Assembly (NCBI RefSeq): GCF_001723175.1
Contig: NC_064656.1
Span: forward strand, 1,116,001-1,180,000
DNA length: 64,000 nucleotides
Direction: 5' to 3'
Source of the DNA: Penicillium oxalicum
Lineage: Eukaryota; Ascomycota; Eurotiomycetes; Eurotiales; Aspergillaceae
Of the stretch, positions 1-12,296 are shown in pieces. Every line of letters begins with the position of its first letter. The first letter of the stretch is position 1. The notes beneath the pieces are model-generated. The model was not told the DNA's origin, searched no databases, and worked only from the letters and a program-made list of their open reading frames with translations. The position numbers and the translations under genes were made by a program.

Positions 1-1275
1 TCCTCCTTGAGTCCCTCGTGCGCGAGCGCACGGCGGAAGTAGACCTTGGCCAGATCAGCATCCTTGGCCTTGGCGGCCTCGGCAACCTGGAGAGCGTACG
101 AAGCCCAGCTTTGAGCTTGCCGGTATTGCTGGAGCTTGTTGGCAAGCAAGGAGGAGTTGGAGTGAAGAGTGAAGCGGAGGGCCTTCATCTGCTCGCCCAG
201 CTCCTTGGGGTCAGACTCGGCGGGCTCGGGAAACTCATTCAGGTACCGCAGACCCTTCTGGTACTTCTCAAGACCCAGGTTCAGCTCGCCCTTCTTGAAT
301 GCAGTGTTACCGAAACCCTTGAGCTCGGTAGCGATCTTCAAAGCAAGAGTGGACGTTAACTCTTCACCCTGGTGGTCCTCGGGAAAATCCTCGTAAGGAT
401 CTCCTGTGGCATCCTGCACCCGCTTGTCGGCGTTGTCGTACTCTTCTCCGGTGAGCTCACCGCAGTCCACCACCGTCACATCAACCTTGGGCTTGTCGGA
501 TTGGGTGGGCATGTTCTCGATCTTGCGGATGATGCTCTTGCCGTTGAGTACCTCTCCGAAGACGACGTGCTTGCCATCGAGATGGGGAGTAGGGACGGTG
601 GTCACGAAGAATTGACTACCGTTGGTACCGGGGCCCGAGTTGGCCATGGAAAGGAGGAAGGGACGTTCGTGCTTGAGGTCGAAGTTCTCATCATCAAACT
701 TTTCGCCGTAGATGGACTCGCCGCCGGTGCCGTTGAACGCAGTAAAGTCACCACCTTGGATCATAAATTGCTTGATCACACGGTGGAAAATGGACCCTAA
801 AATGGGAGCTGGTCAGATGAAGACTCGGGGCGCAATGGAAACGCAGGCGAGTAACGTACCCTTGTAGGTCAATGGCTTGCCCTGCTTGCCCGTGCCCTTC
901 TCACCGGTGCAAAGGGCACGGAAGTTCTCGGCAGTCTTGGGAACAACTATCGCAGGTCAAATAAATTAGTCTCCAGTTTGCGATCGCGATCGATCATTTC
1001 TCCGCCAATGCGCTCGCACGTACCATCGTTGAACTGGACAAAAGGTGTTAGCGTCTTGGGTTCCTGTCCGAGTCTGCGCAGGAAGAGGGCGGTAACTCAC
1101 GAGCTCAAAGTTCACCCGGCCAACCTTTTGGTCGCCAATCTGGATATCGAAGAAAACACGCGGGCGCTCTATTCATCGCAATTAGCCGCTGTAAAATCTC
1201 ACTCGGAGAGCGCGGGGCCGAGCCATTGAACCCCGCACTGAGACTAGGAGAAAAGGACGTACTGGACTCGGCCAT
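1..1275 (-). CDS. cpr6: Cyclophilin-40 type peptidyl-prolyl isomerase (Cpr6/CypD), 3' end outside window
   Basis: Peptidyl-prolyl cis-trans isomerase with a C-terminal TPR region, an Hsp90 co-chaperone in the Cyp40 family. The spliced reading gives a full cyclophilin domain: an N-terminus [16 protein letters not shown], then [11 protein letters not shown], the catalytic-loop [15 protein letters not shown], and [17 protein letters not shown] linker and TPR helices (for example [17 protein letters not shown]) follow and run off the left edge. The start ATG is at 1273-1275. Splicing is unusual: coding exon 1 is only 13 nt (1263-1275), exon 2 is 1101-1168, exon 3 is only 10 nt (1024-1033), and exon 4 begins at about 949. 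Each join restores the family sequence and uses GT-AG sites. Assignment to the Cyp40 subclass rests on the TPR extension; the gene symbol is by family analogy. Confidence 0.93.
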
Positions 1276-1631
1276 AGTGTTGGATAGATGCGGAGAAAGA
1301 GCGCAAGGGAGGTAGAGCAACGAGTGAGGTGGGCGCTGGAAAATTTCAGAGAGCAGGGAATCTCGGGGTTGACGAGGAAGAAATTGAAGAAGTTGAAGAA
1401 GTGGAAATGACAACGTTGACGTGGGGACTCTCTGGGCGGCTTTCCTGCGGTTGATCTTCAAGAAGCTTCCATGCTCAACCCTAAAAATACACTCCGGCGC
1501 TTTGCGTCGCAAGGATAGTGATCCACGTTAGTATTGCCAGAACGCCCATGAAATTGAACACCATTCTAGGGTATATACGAATGAACTATGTACACCAACG
1601 CCGGTCCACCAATGTAAATGCTAACCCCTTT
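1276..1631. other. Intergenic, cyclophilin promoter and DTD 3' flank
   Basis: A 356-bp stretch between the cyclophilin start and the stop codon of the next minus-strand gene. It must hold the cyclophilin promoter and leader. On the minus strand it is rich in short pyrimidine runs, as expected near a fungal start site. No separate gene is supported here. Confidence 0.5.
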
Positions 1632-2460
1632 TTATGCCAGTAATTCGGGTGGGATTTGAAACTCGAAAGTACTCCCCGTCTTGTCGTCGTCCTTTGCATC
1701 TTTCCCCTTGGCGCTGCCGTCGTTTTTCGGCGCTTGAGGCTCCTTTTTGGGGAGATTAGTATCAATCTCAATGGTCACCTAGGAAAAGAAGGTACAGTTC
1801 ATCAGTCACAAGTTCAACAGCGGCGCAAAGGTGTCAAGCCAGACAGGCATTATGTACCGCCGCATCTTCACTGCGGTAGTCGACACCCACCGGCCCGTCG
1901 TTCTTCAATTCGACATCCATCATGGCTTGAAAGACGCCATTTTTCACTCGGTCTGGGACATAGCTCTCTCTCATCTTGTTATAGAAATGGTCATAGAGTC
2001 GCCGTGCTGTGGTCGCATCCGCCGCATCGTGGAAATCCGGCTTGTTACCCTTCTTAATCTTGCCAAAAAGAGTGAATTGGGATACTATGATTGGAAACAT
2101 GTCAGGGACGCTGTCGGAGTTGATGAGTCTTCACAAGAACAATGTGGCGTACCACAGAGAACTTCTCCCTCAATTTCCTGGACATTCTTCTTCCACTGGG
2201 TTGGGAAGAACAGACACAAAAAGGGTCAGCATGGGGTGCGTGCATCAGGTCGACAAAGATCGCCAAGGCCGTGTCTATACCTGTTTTCCATCTTCATCAG
2301 GCCAGAATTTGGCTTTCAAAACTTTGTTCACAAGATTCTCGGCCTCTTTCTCAGTGTCATCTTTGCCCACCCCCGCAAAGACCAGTAGTCCCTTGCCAAT
2401 GGATGAGATGAGCTCAGAGTCAACGGTGACGGAGGCAGACTTCACTCTCTGAATAACCAC
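1632..2460 (-). CDS. dtd1: D-aminoacyl-tRNA deacylase (DTD family)
   Basis: Cytosolic enzyme that hydrolyses D-amino acids from mischarged tRNA. It opens with MVIQRVKSASVTVDSELIS and continues with GKGLLVFAGVGKDDTEKEAE, the standard DTD N-terminus; the core CVSQFTLFGKIKKGNKPDFH matches the family's SQFTL motif. The exons I read are 2281-2460, 2153-2195, 2084-1891 and 1778-1632, giving about 187 residues. The third intron is best placed at GTGGGT (after ...KNDGP), so that the join reads NDGPVTIEIDT, the family's conserved NxGPVT segment. The C-terminal 40 or so residues are a lysine-rich tail typical of fungal copies. It lies head-to-head with the CCR4-NOT gene downstream. Confidence 0.93.
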
Positions 2461-3115
2461 TGAGCGCCATTTAGCGCAAGCTCCCTAATTCCAAGATTGC
2501 ATTATTGAGGATGCATACGTTTCATAGCGTTCGTTCGATGCGATGCCGAACTGGTCTGACGCATGAAGCATTAGCCAACGGGGAAACCCCACATAGAGCA
2601 CAATCCCTCGGCGAACCGTCTACATACCAATCCTGAATTGTTCTCCGCACTCCTGATCCAGGTTCCAGCGACGGTGGCCTCAATTGACAGGTGAACTCAA
2701 AGAATTTCTGGATCCAGAGTTAAAGAATCACTCTTTGATCACGGTCCCAGTCACACGAGGTTTCGGTAGAGTTTTGCGCACGCGCTGGTCAGTCCCCAAC
2801 GGCCGCAACCTTGGCTGTGAATTTGGGGATCCTACCGCCTTCCGCATCTGGGCTTCTGGAAGCTTTCCACTTACAAGGACGACGAGAGTAGCAAACTGCT
2901 TGCAATCGCGCCATTCGGAGCTGATTGACTTGGTGTGACTTTCCCCGCGGAACCAGAACAACACTCACGTGCTCTCTTTGACAGGCAGTGTTGCTGACTG
3001 TCCTTCTTCGCAGCACGCATCGCAACAAATTCGTTCCCCACCGCAAAGACACCTTCGAGACGACCGAGTGGACGGGACACTCCACCTTCAGATCACCCCC
3101 AATCTCACAGTCAAT
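2461..3115. promoter_or_regulatory. Divergent promoter region, DTD and Not3/Not5
   Basis: A 655-bp region between the two divergent start codons. It must contain both promoters and both 5' leaders. Open frames that overlap it show no recognisable protein signature. I see no specific operator that can be supported. Confidence 0.5.
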
Positions 3116-5133
3116 ATGACGTCTCGAAAAACGCAACAAGAGATCGACAAGACTTTCAAGAAGGTGGCTGAGGGGATACAGACCTTTGAAAGCATCTACG
3201 AGAAAGTCAAGGCGGCCACAAATCCTACACAACGTGATAAGCTCGAGGAAAATCTGAAGCGCGAGATCAAGAAGCTGCAAACGGTTTCCGCGATCAGATC
3301 AAGTCATGGGCTGCTGGAATGAAGTCAAGGACAAGGGCCCTCCTGGAGCAGCGAAAAAACATTGAGACAGTGGGTGTCGACTCGCATATGGCAAAATGCC
3401 AAAGGGATCAAAAATGGATGTGGAGATGGAGCTAACGTGTTCTGGGAAACAGTGTATGGAACAATTCAAGGCCGTGGAGAAGGAGATGAAGACGAAAGCA
3501 TACTCCAAAGAAGGTCTTTCCGCTGCATCTCGACTCGATCCAAAGGAGAAAGAGAAGGTTGAAGCCTGCGAGTTCCTAGCATCCATGGTAGATGAGCTGC
3601 AACTCCGAATTGAGGCGATGGAGGCCGAGGAAGAGACATTACAGGCGCAAATGAAGAAGGGCAAGAAGGACTCGAACAAGGCGAATCGAATGGCCGACAT
3701 TTCTCGGATCACAGAACGCCATAAATGGCATGTCAACAAGCTCGAATTCCTCAATCGATCCTTATTAAACGGCAATCTCGAGGTGAGCCAGGTCCAGGAC
3801 CTGAAGGAGAGCATAAAGTACTATGTCGATGAAGGGCATAATCCCGATTACTCGGGAGAGGACGAAACGCTTTACGATGACTTGGATATTGGCGAGGATG
3901 TTGAGGCTCAATTCGGCATGGGAGCAGATAACGATCGTGTATCGTCTCATGACGCCCAGTCGGTTCCGGACGATGAACCGGAAACGAAACCGAAGCCCTC
4001 CAAGGTGGATGCAACTTCACATCGCCGGCCCTCAGCGCAACTGAAGTCGCCGCTCCCTGTTCTCGCCACTTTGCACTCATCTACCTCGTCCAGTGCCACC
4101 CCGGGGATGAAGCCCGCCCCATTGCCGACTCGCTTGCCTGGGGAAACGCTCAAGTACGCTTCTGCGGCGGCTGCCGCCGCCGCCAGCGATAAAAGCGGAG
4201 TGGGTATCCTGCCTCTGCCTCCACCACCAGGAGCCAGCCCGGCCTTCTCGCACGTCCTCCCAGTCTCGAAACCTTCGTCCGTGGCTTCGCCCGTGGTTTC
4301 TTCTGTGCAACCAGCGTCCAGGCCAGCCACAACGGCAGCTCCAGCAATCTCTGCGACCTCTTCTGAAGAGGCGGTGCCACTGGCTGTCCGTCCAAAGTCC
4401 ACTGCTGGTGCCGCTGTTTCCGGCACCTCTTCACCTGCGCCCACGTCGACGCCCAAGGTGGACTCAACAAAGGAGAAGCCCACGGCGAATGGACGGAACA
4501 CGCCGAAGGAGCCAACCGACCAAGAAGAGTGTATCTACCATCTTCCTCCGGGGTTACAAGACCTGATCCAATCCTTTGAGGTGACCAAGGAACGCGCCAC
4601 AGCCAACCCCACACCAGCCGTGCAACGGCTTCTCGCGACCGCGCTCACAACGTGTCCCGAGCCTGGTGACGCAGAGAAGCCCCGTCATTACAAGCCGCAG
4701 AACCCCTACAACACGCCTCTGTATTACCCGCAAGAACCTCTTTCCATTTTCGATGACCCTCGCTTGTACGATACTGGCCGGATCGACACGGATACACTGT
4801 TCTATCTCTTCTACTACCGCCAGGGCTCATACCAGCAGTACCTCGCCGCCAAGGCTCTGAAGAATCAGAGTTGGCGCTTCCACAAGCAATACCAAACGTG
4901 GTTCCAACGCCACGAGGAGCCGAAGAATATCACAGAAGAATTCGAGCAAGGGACGTATCGCTTCTTCGACTATGAGAGTACCTGGTGAGTTTCAAAATAC
5001 CCCGACCCTCTCCGTCCCGACAATGACCACCGTCCAGTTCTAATATATGCTGACCGTTCTTGTGTCGTCCAGGATGAACCGTCGCAAGGCTGATTTCAAG
5101 TTCGTGTACAAATATCTCGAGGACGAATTATGA
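3116..5133 (+). CDS. not3: CCR4-NOT complex subunit Not3/Not5, with frame-disrupting indels near the N-terminus
   Basis: Scaffold subunit of the CCR4-NOT deadenylase complex, acting in mRNA decay and transcription. It starts MTSRKTQQEIDKTFKKVAEG at 3116, the Not3 N-terminal coiled-coil domain, has a Pro/Ala/Ser-rich middle at about residues 250-420, and ends with the NOT box (HLPPGLQDLIQSFE, then TDTLFYLFYYRQGSYQQYLA and RRKADFKFVYKYLEDEL). Introns are at 3370-3452 and 4985-5072. Between 3281 and 3345 the conserved segment (RDQIKSWAAG, NEVKDKGP, LLEQRKNIET) is spread over three frames, needing about four small indels (net -1). No intron fits this 65-nt span. As written the product would be truncated after about 70 residues; with corrected frames it would be about 615 residues. 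The rest of the gene is intact, so sequence error is likely but not proven. Confidence 0.9.
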
Positions 5134-8100
5134 TTTGACGTCGATTCTCTGGCAACCGGGCGTTCTCTCGCTGCTTTCTGTGTTTCTTTGTTCGTGTATT
5201 CGAGTACGACTGGTAAAAAGCAGCTCAGACTGAATCTCACCCGCCACCGACCCCCAGCTCGCCTCCCCCTTCTTTTTATCCCCGTTCTTCCTCCGTTTTC
5301 TTTTTATCCTTATTTTTCAGTGCATCACTTGCGTGCTGTCTCATCTTTTCCGCTTTTTGGAGGGCGATCTGCTTATCGGATTGCTCACGGAAAATGAATG
5401 AAACAGGAGGACATACGGCAAATCCACCCATTGGACATGTCATAGAGGGACGAATTCGATCTACCGGGGGGCGGCCCGGATTGGCAAGGCGTTAGTGACT
5501 TGGCGGCTTTTTGTGTGCTGGTGTCTTTTTCTTTTGCTGCCATTGTGTCGAAGATTTTTCCTCTTTTTTTTTTCTTTTGCTTTCTCTCCTTGTTTCTTCC
5601 ATGGGACTGAACCTTGTCTGGTCGTGCCGTCGAAGCACACGATCAATTCAACGAACTTGGGAGAATGCGAATCCACCCGTCCCTGTGCTGAAGTGATGCC
5701 CGATCCGATGCGGCTCTGTCAATTTGGGCTTACTGATCGGGTCAATCATCCGCATTGGAAGGCCCATCGTACTTTTGTAAATCACTCCGTTGCTGTGCCC
5801 ATGAGAGCAGGTTCCGCATCGACGCCATGCCGATCAATCGGCTTCTGTGGTCATGGTTCGATGTTTGAGAAAGCGCCAGACCTGGGACTCGCTGATGACG
5901 GGAGCGAAGCCCTTGAGTGTATAGTGGGACTGTATATCAATGTGTGTCCATTATACAGATATAGGTGCATCAATGCAAAGCTCGTATTCTAGGTAAGAAT
6001 ATGACCAACCGGGTTCTTGCATTCCCCCCCCCCCCCCCCCCCAAAACAGACTCAGCCACGAAAGAAATCCCAAATCCATCAGAGGAAGAGCAGAGAGAAG
6101 GAAAATTAAATCTCCGATTAAGGGGTGATGCACATGCGCGTGACCTTCCCCTCGGAGTATTTTGACCAGCCGTATCCATTCGTTCGATTCCACTTCATCA
6201 AATCTGCACTCCAGAGTCGTGATGCATGAACCTCCTTGGCCAAAGCGATAGTATGTTAAAGTGGGCCTTTGGATGACTGTCGATGCATAGGTGATTCCTG
6301 ATTTTTTTTTTCTTTCTCTTGTTCCGGGAGGGGCCTTTTCATTTGCTTCTCTGTGGGATTTAAGCCACGAAGATAACTGGGCTGTGCTTCATCCATCCCA
6401 TGTACTACTATACTAGGAGGGGGACTACCAAACATCTTCATGTCTCCATCTGGTCGGGGTATGTATTGTATGTACTTGCCAAGCTTGATTTGGCCAATCA
6501 AAACCAGTTGAAAAGGCAGTCTCCCCCCCAAACACAGCCTTGTCCCAAACAGCCTTGCAGGGCAGAAATCATCGTAGCTAATAAAGTCCTTGCAGCGGTC
6601 GTCACGAGATCCAATTTCGTCAGAGCCCACCCGCCCCCGACCGCAACCTGCTCAGCAGTCAGCACAGTCTCTCGGGTCAATTGGGAAGCACGGGTACTCG
6701 GGTACTCGGAAACATTATGGGTTAGCGTGGCACGGGGTCAAGTCTCGTCAACTGAAACGGGAGGTACTTTGTGACCTGTCGAATGGATCATCGACCACTA
6801 GGAGTGATGATTTGTAGCACACTAGCGTTAATGAGAATGGAGGTGTGTACAGTAGTTGGTACAGATGATCGCAGGGGAGGGGTTGGGCGATGGAGTGGCT
6901 AGAGCGTTCATCCTCTGGGGAATCTTGGAGCCCGACGGTAGCGTGGGACTGGGTATGTGAGACAATCCTACTATTGCCTTAGTCGGGAGATATATGCCCG
7001 TCGTGGGTGTGTAGCTACCTAGGATGAGGATGGATGAGGCGGGACTTGGAACCTCTTGGAAGGTTGTGTGAGAGAGGAGGTATACATATGGGTAGTTGAT
7101 GGGATATATCCATCTAATTTGAATCTTCCATTCCAACCAAAAGGGTCAAGGACGATGGGTAGCTCTGGTTCTAGATTCGCCTCAGTGACAATACTTGCAG
7201 TCCATGATGTAGTAGTCTTATTCAAGTGCATGTCTACCTCCCTCATACTTTGAGAATTGACCGAATATAGTATGTAGTGAGTTATTCCATGCACACATCC
7301 TTGACTAGTCAGCCCTGTGCGTCAATAACAAAGTTCCTCAGTCGCCACTTGTAGATCAGAAAATCAGCCTTGCAGTCATCAATTCCCGCGCCCATTTAGA
7401 CGACTCTACTGGAAAAAATCACCGCATAGCCCTGTCTACACAACGACTGGTACATCGTCTAGACTACCTATCAATGAGTATATCATGGATTTGATGGACC
7501 CGTAAATCCCTCACACGGTCACTCTCCATCAATGGTTCCAGTCCGACTGAAGGGTTTCTTCCAAAAGATTGTATAGGTGAAGATGCCACCAAACCTACCC
7601 AATAGCCAATCCACCTCCATGGGGGCAGATGACACGCTGATGTGGCGGGGCTTGGCAGGAGATTTTGTTCTTCGTGATCAGGTATCCTACTGCACTATTC
7701 TAGTATTCGCTATTCGGGGGCGGCCTGTGTCTCCCTGGCTATTTTTCCATGTTTTCTATTTCCTTTCTAGAAGTGACCGGGATCAGGGGAGATGAGGGGG
7801 GAGGGGGGGGGTGTTCACTAGAACATCAAATCATGCAAGCCAGTCCCCCAGAAGAAGTATAAGAGGGAAATTATTACATCAATCGGTACATCCAACATAC
7901 TATCGAACGATACACGGACTCGTGGACTGTTCCTTCGAAAAGGAGAAATAAGGAAATGAAAAAAAAATCCCGGGGCAAGTCATGTGCACATATGAGATTG
8001 CAAAGAGGTGCCTCGTTTATGGAAGAGACAATGCAGGACCAGTTGCAGGGTTTTTCAGCAAGACCCCGGCGTCGACTGCCCCTCTCCGATTTGAAGAAAC

Positions 8101-11100
8101 TGTCCAGCGACAAAGAAAAGATTACAGTACCGGAAGGAACTCGGAACGGAAGCTCAACACGTGATAGGACATTCGGAGTTATGATTGGAGAATTGCTAGA
8201 CAATTCTCGTATTCGGGAAAAACCAGGCAGCCTGTCAGCCTGTTTCCTATCTCTCTAGGGAAAATGAAACAAACCGATAAAGAAAAATAAGATTGACGGA
8301 GAGATGCATAGTCTGATACTGTGCGAGTCGTCGAGAAGAGGGTTAAGAAATGAGAAAAAAAAAAGGTAAAACTTGTTTGATTACATATTGTATCCGACGT
8401 GATGACAGCCGTGTCATCAATGATGTGCTGCGCATGACGAGTCGGAGAGTCGGGTTTCGGTTGGGACGACCAGACGTGTAAAGGTAGGTAGAGTGTTACT
8501 ATCCAGGTGCTCAGTGGTGTTGGTGCCATGCGTGGTGACTTTGAGTGGCTCATTTTAAATGTGGACGGCTGCAGGTCGACAGGTTCAGTCTATCGCGACA
8601 TTACACAGGCGAATCATCACTAGGGGACAGATCGTACGTACCTTATCTTACTTTTTCACCATTTCATGGGCAACGTGGATAGAAGTTTATTCTATATTTG
8701 TTGCTGGACACTGTCTGCCTTTCCGTCTTCCTCTCTCACCCTCTCTACCTTTACCTCGCCCTCTGTGGTTGTTGCCTCTCTGGTACATTTGCATTATATC
8801 ATCGATGGCCGATCACTCCCAACCCCGGTTGAGAACAAAACGGGCTGGCCGGTGGACTCCAGGGAACGGGGACTCGGGAGATCACCAAAGTCGCTGGTTG
8901 GAAAAAAAAAAAACCAAAAAAAACCGGACCCGCGATTGGGACGGCACGGGAGAGAACATCCGACTGTGTGTGATCTGGTTCCGAGAAAAACAAAAAAACA
9001 AAAACAACCCTTGCGGAAATTGGAATCCACACCATATCGTCGTCATTGTGGGTAGGCGGTGATTGTAGTCTGTCTTTGTCTCTTTCTATTTCTCTTTCTT
9101 TCCTTTTGGGGGGGAGGCTGGAATCTGGTACGTTCTATTCTCAGTCACGGGTGAGCATGAGGAGGACCAGGTTGAGTTTCAAGTCAAACGGGGGGCTTCC
9201 AGCATGTGGACAGCTTGGCGTCGGCTTCGGCTGACGCAGATCTGATTCTGTTGAGAACCATTGACTACCTGAAAGTGAGTGGGCCCCACGGTACATCATC
9301 GACCCGGAGGGGGGGGTTCTTGAAACGGTGTGCTATTCTGGGGGTGGTGGTGCCAGCAAGGTTGACAACTGGACATCTTCATCACCGCCGAGTTGTCCTA
9401 TGACTAACAGGCAGTAGTCAGTACTAGGAGGTAGTACTGCTGTCCATTATTCATGACCTGCCGTTTTCCCCGTCTTCTTCAGTCGATCGGGCGAAACAAT
9501 CAATTGAGTTCCTTGGTCGTAAAAAAGAACAAAAGACAGATAAATCAACACAAGCAGCAGTCGAGCTGGGGGGTGGAAGAGGAGGACAAGGCAATCTGGG
9601 GAGCCCTCAATCCTGATTCGGGAACAATCTCGATCATGATTCCTGGAGACCCCCTTCCACGGCTTCCAGAAGAACTCCTGACCCGCGCTAATCCCCGACC
9701 GATCATCACCCAGCGCGGGAGGTGTATGTACATCATGTTCAGACAATCCATTGGTCATTCCTCCTGGGAGATGGGATGACCTGGGGGGAAACACAAGGTG
9801 GACCCAGAAGGTGGCGCTAAACTCCTTTTGATCTGGTCGAGGCTGGCGAATTCGGAACTCGGGAGACGGAGAGGAGCGATGAAATTCGAAATTCTGTCAG
9901 TGGTCCACCCACGCACATATGGAGATACTAGTACATGACCGCAGACAACGGGGCTGGTGCAAGTGATCGGCTACAACGGAAGCGACAGTCAAGTTCAGCA
10001 AATGAGGCATTAATCGTCTATCTCACGGGCACTAGGGCATTGGACCTAGCAGGAGGTGTGAGGCGACAAGTCTGGAATCGCGGGGTAATCGCGCGCCTGA
10101 CCGTGGGACCAGGTGTGGACGACTTCTGGACAAGTCACAACGATGCGGATTGGTGGAACCGTAGCGAGACCGATGGCGGTGCAGACCGTAGACGGTCGAA
10201 AGTAGATGAGAGGAGGCGAGGAGTTACGAGTAGTGCTGGTACAGAAGTACTCATCGACCGCTTCAAGTAGCTCGGACGGGACAAGAAGAGCGCGCATACT
10301 GAAGGTCCATTCATCGATGATGCGTGAGAGTGACCAACAACGTGACTGGTCTGCCCACCAGCCCAGGTCGCTCGTGTACTAGTGGCTTCGCCAGCCCGGG
10401 TTGACCTGCGTCGTGGTGACCTTTTTAACTGGTCATTGGCGGGTAGGCTTTTGCATTAGCCTGCATTGGTCTACGTTGACCTGCATTGGGGCCAACCTGA
10501 GTCCGAGTGGCCATCCATACCCCCTCGGTGAGCCCTTTGGCCTCCTTTCTTTTTCATTTCTTTTTTTTTTCATTTCATTCTTGTCTTTGCTTTCGAGTAG
10601 AATTTGACATTCCGACGACTGGTCTCGTCTGTGGATGCTCTGTATTCCTTCAAGTTTTAGGCCCCCATCTTCTCCAACTCCATAGGATCTCTGCTTGAAC
10701 GGTACCGATAACGCCCATCAGACGGTGGAGTGGGCCCTGGAACAGGGCTGGGAAGGATCCCGGAAGTTGGGAGCCTGAACACCGCCCTTTGGACGCGGCC
10801 TGAGAGCCTCGTGGAAAAGCTGAGACCCAGAAAAGAGAAGGGTGAAGGTGTGAGAGAGGGAAGAAAAAAAGAAGAAAAAAAAACACAAACCGGAGCAGAA
10901 GCGGGGGTCCGGGTGGATCCAAAGGCGACTAAAACACGCTAACCTCACGCTAGTCGGCGCTAGAAGCCTTCCAGAAGGCCCAAAGAAGGGAGCCATTCGT
11001 GGTTCATGAATCAGCAGTTGCTGCTTTGGGGTACATCGGGTGGGGCTTCATGCCGCTCCTTGTGCACGACTCCATCGAACAATCTCAGGGTAGCCCTGGG

Positions 11101-12089
11101 AGGCCTGAACCGAGACAGACCAAAAAGCCGCAGAACAACGGGCGATCTGCCTCTCGAGTGACGCTCACGGGTGGGGCTATGCTTCAGAGGACTTGTCCAT
11201 GGCCCAGTGATGATCCGCAGCAGGGACCCACTCAAGGTGATCCATCCACTCATATCGGGACGTGGAACGTGTCGAGGCTCTAAGCCCCTAGGTTTGTAGG
11301 TCGTGGCTCGGTGCCAGGTGGTCTGGTCGACCTGGTGATCACTGAGCAGTCTCTCCAGGGGACTTGCACAGTTTTGTATATTCGTCTCGAGGCCGAGGAT
11401 GTGGAGCTCGAGCTCACAGCGTCATCTTTCGCCGGCTCATCGTGGACGACGATCCACGAGACTGCAAGCCATGACCAGACGGGGAGACGGGAATGAGCCG
11501 CAGCACCGTGACGAGACACACGGAGATCTTGGCGATGAAGAAGAGCAAGAAGAAGAAGGAGACCATGAGATCTGAGCTCTGTTCATTCATCACCCATCGG
11601 TATTTCCTGTCGCCCATCCTCTACCCGGATGGCCTCATTGCCGATATTCCCAGGCGGCTTTGCCCAACCGGCAGACTTTTCCATGTCTCTGGAGAAAACC
11701 CTCTCTCCGGTTCGCAGTCTCGACTCTGCAGGGATTTGATACGGGTTTGAATGATTATCCCTCAATTTTATGATCATCATGGGGAATGCTCCTCTTTGTT
11801 GACCTGGATCTTTTTGTGATTCGATCGACCCACTCGGCCTGAATGGCCAAGCCTCCCCCCTCCTCCTCAGCACCCAAGCACCGACCCTCGCACCCATTTC
11901 CCACTTTCCACGGCGTCATCGACAGGATTCGCACCAGCGTCTCACGATGGTAGGTCAATCTTGGTTCCTCACTAGTCCTTCTTGGTCACTAGTGGCCTTC
12001 TCCCGCTTTTCTGGAAGGACTTGTCTGATCGCCCGCGCCCTGGCGCATATTAAAAGTAGACCTTTTCCCTCTTGTTGGAGGTTGATCTC
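5134..12089. other. Gene desert of about 7 kb between Not3/5 and the C2H2 gene
   Basis: No open frame here resembles a known protein, and none shows a convincing exon-intron chain. Composition is typical intergenic: scattered homopolymers such as a run of 19 C at 6024-6042, A-runs near 8901-8931 and 8980-9005, and G-runs near 7798-7811. Around 10395-10500 a word like gttgacctgc recurs loosely. The likely content is the 3' UTR of Not3/5 near the left end, then an unusually long upstream region of the zinc-finger gene, possibly with non-coding transcripts. That last point is inference from length only. Confidence 0.5.
6024..6042. repeat. Poly-C tract of 19
   Basis: An uninterrupted run of 19 C inside the long intergenic region. 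Such G/C homopolymers are rare in fungal genomes and prone to length errors in sequencing. No function is implied. Confidence 0.9.
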
Positions 12090-12296
12090 CGCGAACTGCT
12101 TCTACAACTGTTTCCTCTTACTCTTCTTCCATTATTATCACTACTCCTACTACTCCTACCCACCACTCCTCTCTCTCCCATTGCCCTTCCACGACAGTTC
12201 TATCCCCTCCAGTCCAACCATTCAATCATTCAACCATTTATCCTCTTCCTCTTCCTCCTCCTTCTCCTCCACCACGACCACCACGTTACAGACAGT
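12090..12296 (+). promoter_or_regulatory. CT-rich leader/core promoter of the C2H2 gene
   Basis: The 200 bases before the zinc-finger ATG are strongly pyrimidine-rich on the plus strand, with many ctt, tcc and tac triplets and almost no G. CT-rich blocks just before the start codon are a common feature of highly or precisely transcribed genes in filamentous fungi, where transcription tends to start at the end of the block. The ATG at 12297 follows directly after ttacagacag. Confidence 0.55.

Noticed and set aside
8559..9062. Plus-strand frame of 167 codons in the 7-kb desert
   Set aside because: No conserved motif, low-complexity codons caused by A-runs, and no splice structure or leader pointing to a gene.
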